A DNA stretch of 48,088 nucleotides from Mesorhizobium sp. ORS 3359 (GCA_000824845.1 CCNC01000154.1:1-48088), one strand, 5' to 3'. Shown: positions 33,831 through 44,252, numbered from the stretch's first letter. Notes: generated by a model not told the origin, from the sequence alone. Numbers and translations are program-made.

Positions 33831-36506
33831 ATGGCGGAGACCCCCTCATCCGGCCCTTCGGGCCACCTTCTCCCCGAGGGGAGAAGAGATCGCCGGGGCC
33901 GGCACCTCCCTCTTCTCCCCGCCGGGGAGAAGGTGGCCGCGAAGCGGCCGGATGAGGGGGCCTGGCTCCAGACATTGAAGCTCGCCATTCGCTTCTCGCT
34001 GCGCGAGATGCGCGGCGGCCTGTCCGGCTTCACGATCTTCCTTGCCTGCATCGCGCTGGGCGTCGCGGCGATCGGCGGCGTCAATTCGGTGGCGCAGGCG
34101 ATCAGTGCCGGCGTCGCCAACCAGGGCCAGACGCTGCTCGGCGGCGATCTGCGCTTTCAGGTGAACCAGCGCAGCGCTTCGGATGCCGAGCTTGGCTTCA
34201 TCAGGAGCCTCGGCGTGGTTTCGCAGACCTCCGGCATGCGCTCGATGGCGCGGTTGGAGGATGGTTCAGACCAAGCGCTCGTCGAGGCCAAGGCCGTCGA
34301 CGACGCCTATCCGCTCTACGGCGCGCTGAAGACCGATCCCGCGCTGCCGAGGGAGCAATTGTTCGGCGAAAGGTCCGGTGTGTTCGGCGCCGCCGCGCCC
34401 GACCTGTTGTTCGAGCGGCTCAACGTGCATGTCGGCGACCGGCTGAAGCTCGGCAGCGCCGTTTTCGAGCTGCGCGCTAGGCTGGTCAGCGAGCCGGACG
34501 CTGTGTCGGACGGTTTCGGCTTCGCGCCGCGGCTGATGATGTCGCGCGAGGGCCTCGCCGCATCCGGCCTGGTGCAGCCCGGCAGCCTGGTCGAGAATGC
34601 CTATAAGGTAAGGCTGCCGGAAGGGACTTCCGAGGCGCGGATCAAGGAAATCCAGGCTAAAGCCGCGAAGGATTTCCCGCAGGCCGGCTGGTCGATCCGC
34701 ACGCGCAGCAAGGCGGCGCCGGCGCTGTCGGCCAATATCGAGCGCTTCTCGCAATTCCTGACGCTGGTCGGGCTGACAGCGCTGGTGGTCGGCGGCGTCG
34801 GCGTGGCGAATGCCGTGCGCGCCTATCTCGACGGCAAGCGCGGCGTCATCGCAACCTTCAAGAGCCTGGGCGCCTCGGGCGGCTTCGTCTTCACCGTCTA
34901 TCTCGTGCAGATCCTTTTGATCGCCGGCCTCGGCATTGTGCTCGGGCTGATCCTCGGCGCCGCGATGCCGTTCGTGGCGAGTGCGCTCCTGCAATCGGTC
35001 ATTCCGGTACCGGCACAAGGCGGCTTCTATCCTGGCGCGCTTGCCATGGCTGCGCTGTTCGGCCTGCTGGTGACACTGGCCTTCGCGCTCCTGCCGCTCG
35101 GCCGCGCCCGCGACGTGCCGGCGACGGCGCTGTTCCGCGAGATGGGGTTCGAGAGCCGCGGCCTGCCGCGCCTGCCCTATGCCGGTGCGGCGCTGGCGAT
35201 CGTGGTCGCGCTGGCGGCGCTGGCGATCCTCTCGGCCAATGACTATCGCATCGCCTCGATCTTCGTCGGCGCCACGGTCTTTGCCTTCCTGGTGCTGCGG
35301 CTGGTGGCGATGCTGGTGCAATGGGCGGCCAGGAAAAGCCCGCGCGTACGCTCGGTCTCATTGAGGCTGGCGCTGGGCAACATCCACCGGCCCGGCGCGC
35401 TGACGCCCTCGGTGGTGCTGTCGCTCGGGCTCGGGCTGACGCTGCTGGTGACGCTGGCGCTGATCGACGGGAATCTCAGGCGGCAGATCTCCGGCAGCCT
35501 GCCGGAGCGGGCGCCGAACTTCTTCTTCGTCGACATCCAGAGCAGCGATGTCGACGCCTTCGCCAACCTCGTCGGCAAGGAGTCGCCGCGTGGAACGCTG
35601 GTCAAGGTGCCGATGCTGCGCGGCCGCATCATGGCGCTCAACGGCGTCGACGTCGACAAGGTGAAGATCCCGGCCGACGGCGCCTGGGTGCTGCGCGGCG
35701 ACCGCGGCCTGACTTACGACGCCAGGCAGCCGGAGAACGCGACGCTGACCGAAGGTACCTGGTGGCCGCAGGATTATTCCGGCGAGCCGCTGGTGTCGTT
35801 CTCGGCCGAGGAGGGCAAGGCGATCGGGCTGAAGCTCGGTGACAGCGTCACCGTCAATGTGCTGGGGCGCAACGTCACGGCGAAGATCGCCAATTTCCGG
35901 CAGGTGCAGTGGGAGACGATGGGCATCAACTTCGTCATGGTGTTCTCGCCAAACGCCTTTGCCGGGGCGCCGCATGGCTGGCTGGCGACGCTGACCGACA
36001 AACAAGCCTCCACGGCCGACGACGCAAGGCTGCTCAACGCCGTCACCCGCGCCTTCCCGGCGGTGACGACGGTGCGCGTCAAGGACGCGCTCGACATCGT
36101 CAACCGGCTGGTCGCGCAACTGGGGACGGCGATCCGCGCCGCCGCCGGCGTGGCGCTGATCGCCTCGGTGCTGGTGCTCTCGGGCGCCTTGGCCGCCGGC
36201 AACCGGGCGCGAATCCATGACGCCGTGGTGCTGAAGACGCTTGGCGCGACGCGGCGGACGCTGATTGCCGCCTTCTCGCTCGAATATGTGCTGATCGGCC
36301 TTGCGACGGCGCTGTTCGCGCTGGCCGCCGGCGGCGTCGCCGCCTGGTTCGTGGTCGCGCATATCATGACGCTGCCGTCGCATTTCATGCCGGAGGTGGC
36401 GGTGGCGACGATCCTGGTCTCGCTGACGGTCACCGTCGGCATCGGCCTTGCCGGCACCTGGCGAGTGCTCGGCCACAAGGCGGCGCCTGTGCTGCGCAAC
36501 CTCTGA
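33831..36506 (+). CDS. ABC transporter permease (YbbP-like, FtsX domains) with repeat-encoded N-terminus
   Basis: An 891-residue permease with two FtsX-type domains: helices near 65-85, 305-330, 350-385, 400-425 and 450-515, a long periplasmic loop, and terminal helices near 755-880. The sequence from WLQTLKLAIRFSLREMRGG onward is the true family start. Residues 4-44 are encoded by a 120-nt mosaic repeat lying in frame (see the repeat entry). ATG 33831 is only 5 nt after the ATPase stop, so the original start was probably this one. Translation through the repeat or from the TTG at 33975 are both possible. The gene is otherwise intact. Confidence 0.9.
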   Translation: MAETPSSGPSGHLLPEGRRDRRGRHLPLLPAGEKVAAKRPDEGAWLQTLKLAIRFSLREMRGGLSGFTIFLACIALGVAAIGGVNSVAQAISAGVANQGQTLLGGDLRFQVNQRSASDAELGFIRSLGVVSQTSGMRSMARLEDGSDQALVEAKAVDDAYPLYGALKTDPALPREQLFGERSGVFGAAAPDLLFERLNVHVGDRLKLGSAVFELRARLVSEPDAVSDGFGFAPRLMMSREGLAASGLVQPGSLVENAYKVRLPEGTSEARIKEIQAKAAKDFPQAGWSIRTRSKAAPALSANIERFSQFLTLVGLTALVVGGVGVANAVRAYLDGKRGVIATFKSLGASGGFVFTVYLVQILLIAGLGIVLGLILGAAMPFVASALLQSVIPVPAQGGFYPGALAMAALFGLLVTLAFALLPLGRARDVPATALFREMGFESRGLPRLPYAGAALAIVVALAALAILSANDYRIASIFVGATVFAFLVLRLVAMLVQWAARKSPRVRSVSLRLALGNIHRPGALTPSVVLSLGLGLTLLVTLALIDGNLRRQISGSLPERAPNFFFVDIQSSDVDAFANLVGKESPRGTLVKVPMLRGRIMALNGVDVDKVKIPADGAWVLRGDRGLTYDARQPENATLTEGTWWPQDYSGEPLVSFSAEEGKAIGLKLGDSVTVNVLGRNVTAKIANFRQVQWETMGINFVMVFSPNAFAGAPHGWLATLTDKQASTADDARLLNAVTRAFPAVTTVRVKDALDIVNRLVAQLGTAIRAAAGVALIASVLVLSGALAAGNRARIHDAVVLKTLGATRRTLIAAFSLEYVLIGLATALFALAAGGVAAWFVVAHIMTLPSHFMPEVAVATILVSLTVTVGIGLAGTWRVLGHKAAPVLRNL
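33841..33960. repeat. RIME1-like mosaic element inside the permease gene, copy D
   Basis: The ends are 15-nt perfect inverted repeats, CCCCCTCATCCGGCC and GGCCGGATGAGGGGG. Inside are the CCTTCTCCCCGAGGGGAGAAG hairpin arms and a second CTTCTCCCCGCCGGGGAGAAGG hairpin. The element is exactly 120 nt, a multiple of three, and leaves the permease frame open. Confidence 0.9.
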
Positions 36507-36557
36507 CCGAGCGGGGTCTCCAAGTCCGGCCCGATTAAATCTTTGTAAGAATGCCCG

Positions 36558-36585
36558 GCGGAAGGCCCAAAAACCGGCCTTTCGC
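36558..36585. other. Stem-loop after the ABC permease gene
   Basis: GCGGAAGGCC pairs with GGCCTTTCGC (one wobble, 8-nt loop), flanked by an outer CTTTGT / ACAAAG pair (36541-36546 with 36591-36596). There is no T-run. It may end the permease transcript or belong to the regulatory region of the next gene. Confidence 0.45.
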
Positions 36586-36619
36586 ACTCTCACAAAGCGT
36601 TACGACCCGTTACCGTCTT

Positions 36620-36637
36620 GTTCTTGACGTCAAGAAC
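36620..36637. promoter_or_regulatory. 18-bp perfect palindrome upstream of ybhL-like gene
   Basis: GTTCTTGACGTCAAGAAC is its own reverse complement. It lies 110 nt before the Bax-inhibitor start and just before the structured leader. It could be a dimeric repressor site or a stem in the leader. Confidence 0.5.
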
Positions 36638-36652
36638 CATCATATTTCGCAA

Positions 36653-36735
36653 CAGGCATGCTGGAGCCCCGCCAGCGGCGCCTGGTCCAGGGATCGATCC
36701 AAGCGGACCTGTCACCGGACGGGGCAGAAGCAACA
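36653..36735 (+). ncRNA. Candidate ybhL leader RNA
   Basis: A ybhL RNA motif is known upstream of Bax-inhibitor/YbhL genes in Rhizobiales, and this is the right place. Seen pairings are CAGGC (36653-36657) with GCCTG (36680-36684), inner CTGG (36661-36664) with CCAG (36672-36675), GGTCC (36684-36688) with GGACC (36705-36709), and a possible pseudoknot of loop GCCCCG (36666-36671) with CGGGGC (36720-36725). The match to the published consensus was made from context, not alignment. Confidence 0.45.
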
Positions 36736-36746
36736 GAGGATTTCCA

Positions 36747-37487
36747 ATGGCTGATCCCATTCGCAACTACCAGACGGGCGCTGCCTCCGGCGCGCGCGTC
36801 GATATCGATCAGGGCCTGCGCGCCTATATGATCAAGGTCTACAACCTCATGGGGCTTGGCCTGCTCATTACCGGCCTTGCCGCCTGGGGCGCATTCCAAC
36901 TGGCCGTCACCGGCGACGGCCAGCTCACTGGTTTCGGCCAGCTCATTTACGCCAGCGCGTTCCGCTGGGTTGTCATCCTGGCGCCGCTCGCCGCGGTGAT
37001 GTTCCTGTCGTTCCGCATCCAGTCGATGAGCGTGGCGGCGGCGCAGACCACGTTCTGGGTCTATGCCGGCCTTGTCGGTCTGTCGCTGTCGACGATCTTC
37101 CTCGTCTACACCGGCACCAGCATCACCCAGACCTTCTTCGCCACGGCCGCGGCCTTCGGCGGCCTGTCGCTCTACGGCTACACGACCAGGCGCGACCTGT
37201 CGGCGTTCGGCTCGTTCCTGATCATGGGCGTGATCGGCCTGCTGATCGCGATGCTGATCAACATCTTCCTGCAGTCGTCGGCGCTCGCTTTCGCCATCTC
37301 GGCGATCGGCGTGCTGGTCTTCGCCGGCCTTACCGCCTACGACACGCAGCGGATCAAGGAGATGTATTTCGAGGGTGATGTCGCCGACGTCGCCGGCCGC
37401 AAGGCGATCATGGGCGCGCTGCAGCTCTATCTCGACTTCATCAACCTGTTCATGTTCCTGCTGCAGTTCATGGGCGACCGCCGCTAA
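36747..37487 (+). CDS. Bax inhibitor-1/YccA (YbhL) family membrane protein
   Basis: A 246-residue protein with seven hydrophobic segments of the BI-1/TMBIM family, whose members leak Ca2+ or modulate membrane proteases (YccA-FtsH). Family marks are YMIKVYNLMGLGLLITGLAAW near residue 30 and GLTAYDTQRIKEMYFEG, with GALQLYLDFINLFMFLLQFMG at the C-terminus. GAGGA lies 7 nt before ATG 36747; upstream reading is leader RNA. The role in rhizobia is unknown. Confidence 0.93.
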   Translation: MADPIRNYQTGAASGARVDIDQGLRAYMIKVYNLMGLGLLITGLAAWGAFQLAVTGDGQLTGFGQLIYASAFRWVVILAPLAAVMFLSFRIQSMSVAAAQTTFWVYAGLVGLSLSTIFLVYTGTSITQTFFATAAAFGGLSLYGYTTRRDLSAFGSFLIMGVIGLLIAMLINIFLQSSALAFAISAIGVLVFAGLTAYDTQRIKEMYFEGDVADVAGRKAIMGALQLYLDFINLFMFLLQFMGDRR

Positions 37488-37522
37488 GACGTAACCCGGT
37501 CTCACTGGACCATTGAGTTGCG

Positions 37523-37556
37523 AAAGGGCGGCCCAACGGCCGCCCTTTCCTTTTTT
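37523..37556 (+). terminator. Intrinsic terminator
   Basis: AAAGGGCGGCC pairs with GGCCGCCCTTT (11 bp, loop CAAC), followed by CCTTTTTT, 35 nt after the BI-1 stop. Confidence 0.93.
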
Positions 37557-37602
37557 GCATGCCTTTGCTGTTATCGAGGCAGGAAAACAAACTGCATAGA
37601 TT

Positions 37603-38184
37603 ATGAGCAATATTGCGATCAGGGCCGCGACTGCGGCCGACCTTGACCGGATCACTGAAATCTATGCCGATGCGGTCGTCCACGGCACGGCGAGCTACGA
37701 GCTGGAGCCGCCCAGCCGCGCTGAAATGGGCAACCGATTCGACACTCTGGCGGCTGGCGGCTTCCCCTATCTGGTGGCGGAAAAGGGCGGCGCCGTGCTC
37801 GGCTACGCCTATGCCGGACCGTTCCGGCCGCGCCCCGCCTACCGATTCGTCATCGAGGATTCGGTCTATGTCGCGCCCGAGGCCAAGGGGCAGGGCGTGG
37901 GCTCGCTGCTGATGCGGGCGCTGATCGAAACGGCGCGCGCGGCGGGCTTCCGCCAGATCATCGCGGTCATCGGCGACGGCCATGCCGACAGCGCTTCGGT
38001 GCGGCTGCACGACAAGCTCGGTTTCCGCCATTCGGGGCGGTTGGAAGGATCAGGCTACAAGCACGGGCGCTGGCTGGACACGGTGTTCATGCAGCTGTCG
38101 CTGAATGGCGGCGCAGAGCTGCCACCGGATCCTGATTCGCTGCCGGAGCGGAGGTTCCGGGCTCAAGGGGGACTGAAGAACTGA
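37603..38184 (+). CDS. GNAT N-acetyltransferase, phosphinothricin-acetyltransferase (Pat) like
   Basis: A 193-residue acetyltransferase. It has the Pat/Bar-like features IRAATAADLDRITEIYADAV, GYAYAGPFRPRPAYRF, EDSVYVAPEAKGQGVGSLL (acetyl-CoA loop) and HDKLGFRHSGRLEGSGYKHGRWLDTVFMQL. Relatives acetylate methionine sulfone/sulfoximine and similar glutamate analogues. The last codons and the stop come from an AACTGAGG-type repeat arm, so the natural end may have been elsewhere. Confidence 0.9.
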   Translation: MSNIAIRAATAADLDRITEIYADAVVHGTASYELEPPSRAEMGNRFDTLAAGGFPYLVAEKGGAVLGYAYAGPFRPRPAYRFVIEDSVYVAPEAKGQGVGSLLMRALIETARAAGFRQIIAVIGDGHADSASVRLHDKLGFRHSGRLEGSGYKHGRWLDTVFMQLSLNGGAELPPDPDSLPERRFRAQGGLKN

Positions 38185-38275
38185 GGAATTAGAACTAGAG
38201 GACGACGACTGCCGCACCGGTGCGCCAAGCACCCTTTTCCTCAGTTCTTCAATTCTTCAGTTCCTCAATTCCTCT
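38172..38275. repeat. Inverted repeat built of degenerate 8-nt units (YTCARTTC)
   Basis: The right arm is about 38 nt of consecutive units CTCAGTTC, TTCAATTC, TTCAGTTC, CTCAATTC. The left arm (GAAGAACTGAGGAATT) is complementary and runs over the stop codon of the GNAT gene. The spacer is about 50 nt. It lies between convergent genes and may serve as a terminator. Confidence 0.7.
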
Positions 38276-38281
38276 TTTCCC

Positions 38282-38668
38282 TTAAGCCTCGACGACCTTC
38301 AGCTTGGCATCGAAGACCCCAAGCACGCGGCCAAGTTCCTGGCCGCGTTTGAGGATGCGGCCGCCGGCCGCGATGACGGCGAATGCGCCCTGCCGGCGCG
38401 CCAGTTTCGGGTCCTTGACGATCTGGAACAGCGGCACTTCGCTGGCCCGGCGGAAGACGGAAAAGACAGCGCGATCAGCGAGATGGTCGATGGCATAGTC
38501 GCGCCACTCATTGGCCGCCACCATGCGCCCATAGAGCCTCAGGATCTGATCAAGCTCGCGCCGGTCGAATCGCACCGGCTGGTCGAGGCGTGCGCTACGC
38601 GCCTCGTGCAACGGGATCAATATTCCGGATGCTTCCCCATCCTCCGTCCCGCCGCTGTGATCGGTCAT
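38282..38668 (-). CDS. DUF2794 family protein
   Basis: A 128-residue alphaproteobacterial protein of unknown function. It contains the DUF2794 core RFDRRELDQILRLYGRMVAANEWRDYAIDHLADRAVFSVFRRASEVPLFQIVKDPKLARRQGAFAVIAAGGRILKRG in one run. ATG 38668 has AAGGATCGAGG upstream; the longer open frame to 38857 is not conserved-looking. It is probably cytoplasmic. Confidence 0.92.
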   Translation of the reverse strand: MTDHSGGTEDGEASGILIPLHEARSARLDQPVRFDRRELDQILRLYGRMVAANEWRDYAIDHLADRAVFSVFRRASEVPLFQIVKDPKLARRQGAFAVIAAGGRILKRGQELGRVLGVFDAKLKVVEA

Positions 38669-38849
38669 GCCTCGATCCTTCGATTGAATCATGCGCCGGC
38701 CAAGGTTCGCGCTTTCAGGTTCAAATTGCAAGGGCCGGGCAGGCATGCGCAGGGTCGTGCGCTTTCCCAAACGTCCAGTCACGTTTGCGAAACACATGTT
38801 GGAATTGGTGATACTCTGCCACATTCTTGCCACAAATAATCCGCGCTCA

Positions 38850-39047
38850 TGCCCCAATCTCCGACGAGTTTACCGGCGTTGCCTGAGACGGTTCGGTCCG
38901 GCACCGGCTCGTAAACCCCAAGCCCCCCGCCCACGGGTCAGCGTCGGATCGAACCAACCTCGGTTTTTCCTTGGAAAAATCAGGTGCGACGATCCCAAAA
39001 CCTGAATGACCGGCGTCAGAAGCAAGCTGACGCCGGTTTTTTATTTT
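38850..39047 (+). ncRNA. Candidate small RNA with strong terminator
   Basis: No gene on the plus strand explains the terminator at 39009-39047. The region before it is rich in possible stems: GTTTACCGG with CCGGCTCGTAAAC (imperfect), GGTTCG with CGAACC, TTTTTCC with GGAAAAA, CAGGT with ACCTG. The 5' end is a guess. It is divergent from DUF2794. A weak reading frame ends at 39005 but has no ribosome site I trust. Confidence 0.4.
39009..39047 (+). terminator. Intrinsic terminator without an assigned upstream gene
   Basis: ACCGGCGTCAG pairs with CTGACGCCGGT (11 bp, 7-nt loop), followed by TTTTTATTTTT. It is one of the strongest terminators in the window. Confidence 0.92.
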
Positions 39048-39061
39048 TCCGGCGCGGCTTT

Positions 39062-39339
39062 CCTTTCTCCCCTCGTGGAAGAAGGTGGCCGCCAAGCGGC
39101 CGGATGAGGTGTGCTGGAAGGAGTGAGGCTCGGGCGATTTGGCACGACAAGACGCTGGTCGCGAACGTCGTCGCCAAGCTGGAGCACCCCTCATCCGTCT
39201 CGGCGCTGCGCGCCGATCCACCCCCGGCCGGGTCCCCGCTGCTCCGCAGCGTCCCGGCGTTCGCCGGCCTTTCATCGTGCCGCCGGCACGATGAATTCCC
39301 TTCGCGAACCGGCTGCTCACTCCACAAGGGGAGAAGGGG
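39062..39339. repeat. RIME1-like mosaic element with nested insertion, copy E
   Basis: The left half (CCTTTCTCCCCTCGTGGAAG, GGCCGGATGAGG) and the right half (GAGCACCCCTCATCCGTC, CGCGCCGATCCACC) resemble the other copies, but the final arm is split: CCACAAGGGGAGAAGG is separated by about 97 nt (39223-39319) that contain a palindrome ATCGTGCCGCCGGCACGAT. It fills the gap between the sRNA terminator and the DUF1223 stop. Confidence 0.75.
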
Positions 39340-39342
39340 TAT

Positions 39343-40137
39343 TCACGGCTTGTGGATGAAGGCAGCGCCGAGGATCGGGCCGGGCATGCCGTCCTTGCCG
39401 ACCGACTGCAGCAGCACCGCGCAGCCGCCCTTCTTGGCGATCTCGGTCATCGGCAATTCGTAACGCTGGGCCTTGCCGTGCCACATGCCGGCGGTCTGGA
39501 TGTCGGAAACGGCGTTCCAGTAGGTCAGGCTGCGGCCGCTGTTCTCGCCCTGGCCAATCTTCACCATCTGCGGCGGATCGAAATAGACGATCACCACATG
39601 GGCATCCGCCGGGCCGTTGCCGGCATCGCCCGCGTCGATCATGACGCGGTCGCTGGTGCGGCTCACCTTGATGGCGACCCGCATGCCTTCGCCGGTCCTG
39701 TCCATCCGGGCCAAGGCGCCGTCGACATCCTTGCGGCTGGCGCCGTTGACGTGGCTGCGGCCATTGATGACGGCCTGTGGCGTGTAGACCGAGCGGCTGC
39801 CGAAGGCGCGCATATAGTCATATTGCCGCTCGGTGTTCTCCTTGGTGCTCAGCGTGTCCTGCCAGCCGAGATAGTCCCAGTAATTGACGTGGTAGGCGAG
39901 CGCGATGATGTTGTCCTTGCCGGCGAGCTCGGCGAAGAACTCGTCCGCCGGCGGACAGGAACTGCAGCCCTGGCTGGTGAACAATTCGACCACGCCCAAG
40001 GGCCTGGCGATTTGGGGCTTGTCGGTCTGGGACTTGTCGGTCGCGGCCTTCTCAGGCTCGGCTGCCAGGGCCACGCCGCCCAACGCCGTAAGGGCCAGCG
40101 CTGCTGCCGCAAGCCGCAATCGTCCTCGAAATGCCAT
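39343..40137 (-). CDS. DUF1223 thioredoxin-fold secreted protein
   Basis: A 264-residue exported protein with a signal peptide MAFRGRLRLAAAALALTALGGVALA. The DUF1223 motif ELFTSQGCSSCPPADEFF holds a CxxC pair in thioredoxin-like position, followed by YHVNYWDYLGWQDTLS and YTPQAVINGR. It is probably a periplasmic thiol protein. In rhizobia this gene is usually next to acnA, as here. The upstream sequence shows no obvious strong ribosome site, but the N-terminus is canonical. Confidence 0.92.
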   Translation of the reverse strand: MAFRGRLRLAAAALALTALGGVALAAEPEKAATDKSQTDKPQIARPLGVVELFTSQGCSSCPPADEFFAELAGKDNIIALAYHVNYWDYLGWQDTLSTKENTERQYDYMRAFGSRSVYTPQAVINGRSHVNGASRKDVDGALARMDRTGEGMRVAIKVSRTSDRVMIDAGDAGNGPADAHVVIVYFDPPQMVKIGQGENSGRSLTYWNAVSDIQTAGMWHGKAQRYELPMTEIAKKGGCAVLLQSVGKDGMPGPILGAAFIHKP

Positions 40138-40321
40138 GACTTTTCCAATTCCCGCCGGTGACGCCGGCTTTGTTCTGATTGCTAAAATATGTGGCAGAAG
40201 CGGCGGTCAACGGGAAGTCACGTTGCGGTGAAATTTTTGCTGTTTCAGCCGCAGGTAAGGGCGCAATAGGAGAGCGCTTGCATTTCAAGGCGCGGTTCGA
40301 TTCGCGAGCAGCATCCTCACC

Positions 40322-40564
40322 ATGTGGCAAACTCTCCTGACCCCTGTCGATCTTTATTGCGAACGGACGGGATCAGGACTTTGGGCGGAGCCAGCTAATG
40401 CTTTGACCAACCTGGCTTTCATTGCGGCGGGACTGTCGGGCGTCCGGCAAGTGCGGCGATACAGGACCGGCAGCTTCGCCGAGGTGCTGGCCTGGTGGGT
40501 GGTCGCGATCGGCATCGGCTCGGCGACGGCGAGGTTCGGGAAGATGAGGGGAGTAGGGCAGTAG
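40322..40564 (+). pseudogene. Ceramidase-domain membrane protein, 5' fragment
   Basis: The 80-residue frame begins like bacterial ceramidase-family membrane proteins (about 230 residues): VDLYCERTGSGLWAEPANALTNLAFIAAG, then a second hydrophobic segment VLAWWVVAIGIGS. After that, homology appears to stop and the frame runs into tandem AGTAGGGC units and a TAG supplied by the repeat. The catalytic Ser/His/Asp region of the family is missing. It is most likely a truncated remnant. Confidence 0.65.
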
Positions 40565-40637
40565 GGCAGTAGGGCAGTAGGGGGAAGAGGATCGGGTAGC
40601 GGGTACTTTCCCTACTGCCCCATTCCCTTACTCCCCT
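40552..40637. repeat. Inverted repeat built of 8-nt units (AGTAGGGC)
   Basis: Four units run in tandem at 40552-40583 (three exact AGTAGGGC, one AGTAGGGG). After a 26-nt spacer, complementary degenerate units follow (CCCTACTG, CCCCATTC, CCTTACTC). The element joins the broken ceramidase gene to the acnA terminator region. Confidence 0.75.
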
Positions 40638-40652
40638 TCTCCCTGGCTGCTG

Positions 40653-43343
<2,691 letters not shown>

Positions 43344-43628
43344 GTGCGATCCGTCCTTGTCTGTTCAGCCCTGAAAGGGAACGGACGCCGATGGCATGCA
43401 ATCACGCGCAAAGGTGCGGGTACGGCCATTTCCGCTGTCCGCTCCCAAGCAACCCGAGCCGTTCAAGGCGGCGCGTGCGCTGGTTCGGCGCTAATTCTGT
43501 TCCCGCGCCGACCGCTGGCACGAATGAACCGCATATAGAGAATTTCCTGGAATAGTTCTAGACAGACAAAAGGCAAATTTGTGCGATGCGGCGACGGCCG
43601 CGAAACGGTGCTTTCGGAACGGGCAATG

Positions 43629-44237
43629 ATGCGGCTGATCGCCGAAAATCTGGGCGGCGAGCGCGGCGGCGAGGCGGTTTTTTCCGGCATCGGCTTTGCG
43701 CTCGACAAGGGCGAAGCGCTCATCGTCACCGGGCCGAACGGCTCGGGCAAATCGACCCTGTTGAGGGTAGTCGCCGGGCTGCTGCCGGTTACCGCGGGCA
43801 AGGTGCTGGTCGAAGGCGGCGGCGAGGCTTTCCCGACGGTCGCCTCCGCCTCGCATTATCTCGGCCATCTCAACGCGATGAAGACGGCGCTCAGCGTCGA
43901 GGAGAATCTCGGCTTCTGGCGCGCCTTCCAGGGCGAACCGGCGTTGAGCGTCGAAGAGGCGCTGGAGACAGTGGCGCTCGGCGGACTCGGGCATCTGCCA
44001 TTCGGCTATCTGTCGACCGGGCAAAGGCGACGGGTGTCGATCGCCAAGCTTCTGGTCAGCCATAGACCGTTATGGCTGCTGGATGAGCCGACGGCGGGGC
44101 TGGACAAGGCTTCGGAGGAGCGGTTTGCGGGGCTGATGCGAGGCCATCTGGAGGGTGGAGGGATTGTGGTGGCGGCGACGCATTTGCCGCTGGGGCTGGA
44201 AGGGGCGAAGGAATTGAGGATGGGGCAGGTTCTTTGA
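43629..44237 (+). CDS. ccmA: Heme exporter ATP-binding protein CcmA
   Basis: The ATPase of the CcmABCD system for cytochrome c maturation, needed to release holo-CcmE. The 202-residue protein has Walker A TGPNGSGKSTLLR, a CcmA-type SASHYLGHLNAMKTALSVEENL, signature LSTGQRRRVSIAKLL, Walker B LWLLDEPTAGLD and the H-loop ATH. The start could be ATG 43626 or 43629. The distance to ccmB is widened to 211 nt by a mosaic repeat. Confidence 0.94.
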   Translation: MRLIAENLGGERGGEAVFSGIGFALDKGEALIVTGPNGSGKSTLLRVVAGLLPVTAGKVLVEGGGEAFPTVASASHYLGHLNAMKTALSVEENLGFWRAFQGEPALSVEEALETVALGGLGHLPFGYLSTGQRRRVSIAKLLVSHRPLWLLDEPTAGLDKASEERFAGLMRGHLEGGGIVVAATHLPLGLEGAKELRMGQVL

Positions 44238-44252
44238 TGTCGGTGCTCTACG

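Noticed and set aside
38868..39000. Candidate sRNA considered as 6S RNA because of CCTGAGACGGTTCGG near its start
   Set aside because: The region is shorter than 6S RNA, lacks a convincing long closing stem and is not beside zapA, the usual neighbour; left as an unnamed candidate.
38691..39005. Short frame ending just before the strong terminator at 39009
   Set aside because: Arg/Pro-rich, no ribosome site, no recognisable family; it may be chance in a structured RNA region.
40552..40583. Tandem 8-nt units considered as a CRISPR-like array
   Set aside because: Units are contiguous with no spacers and far too short; there are no cas genes.
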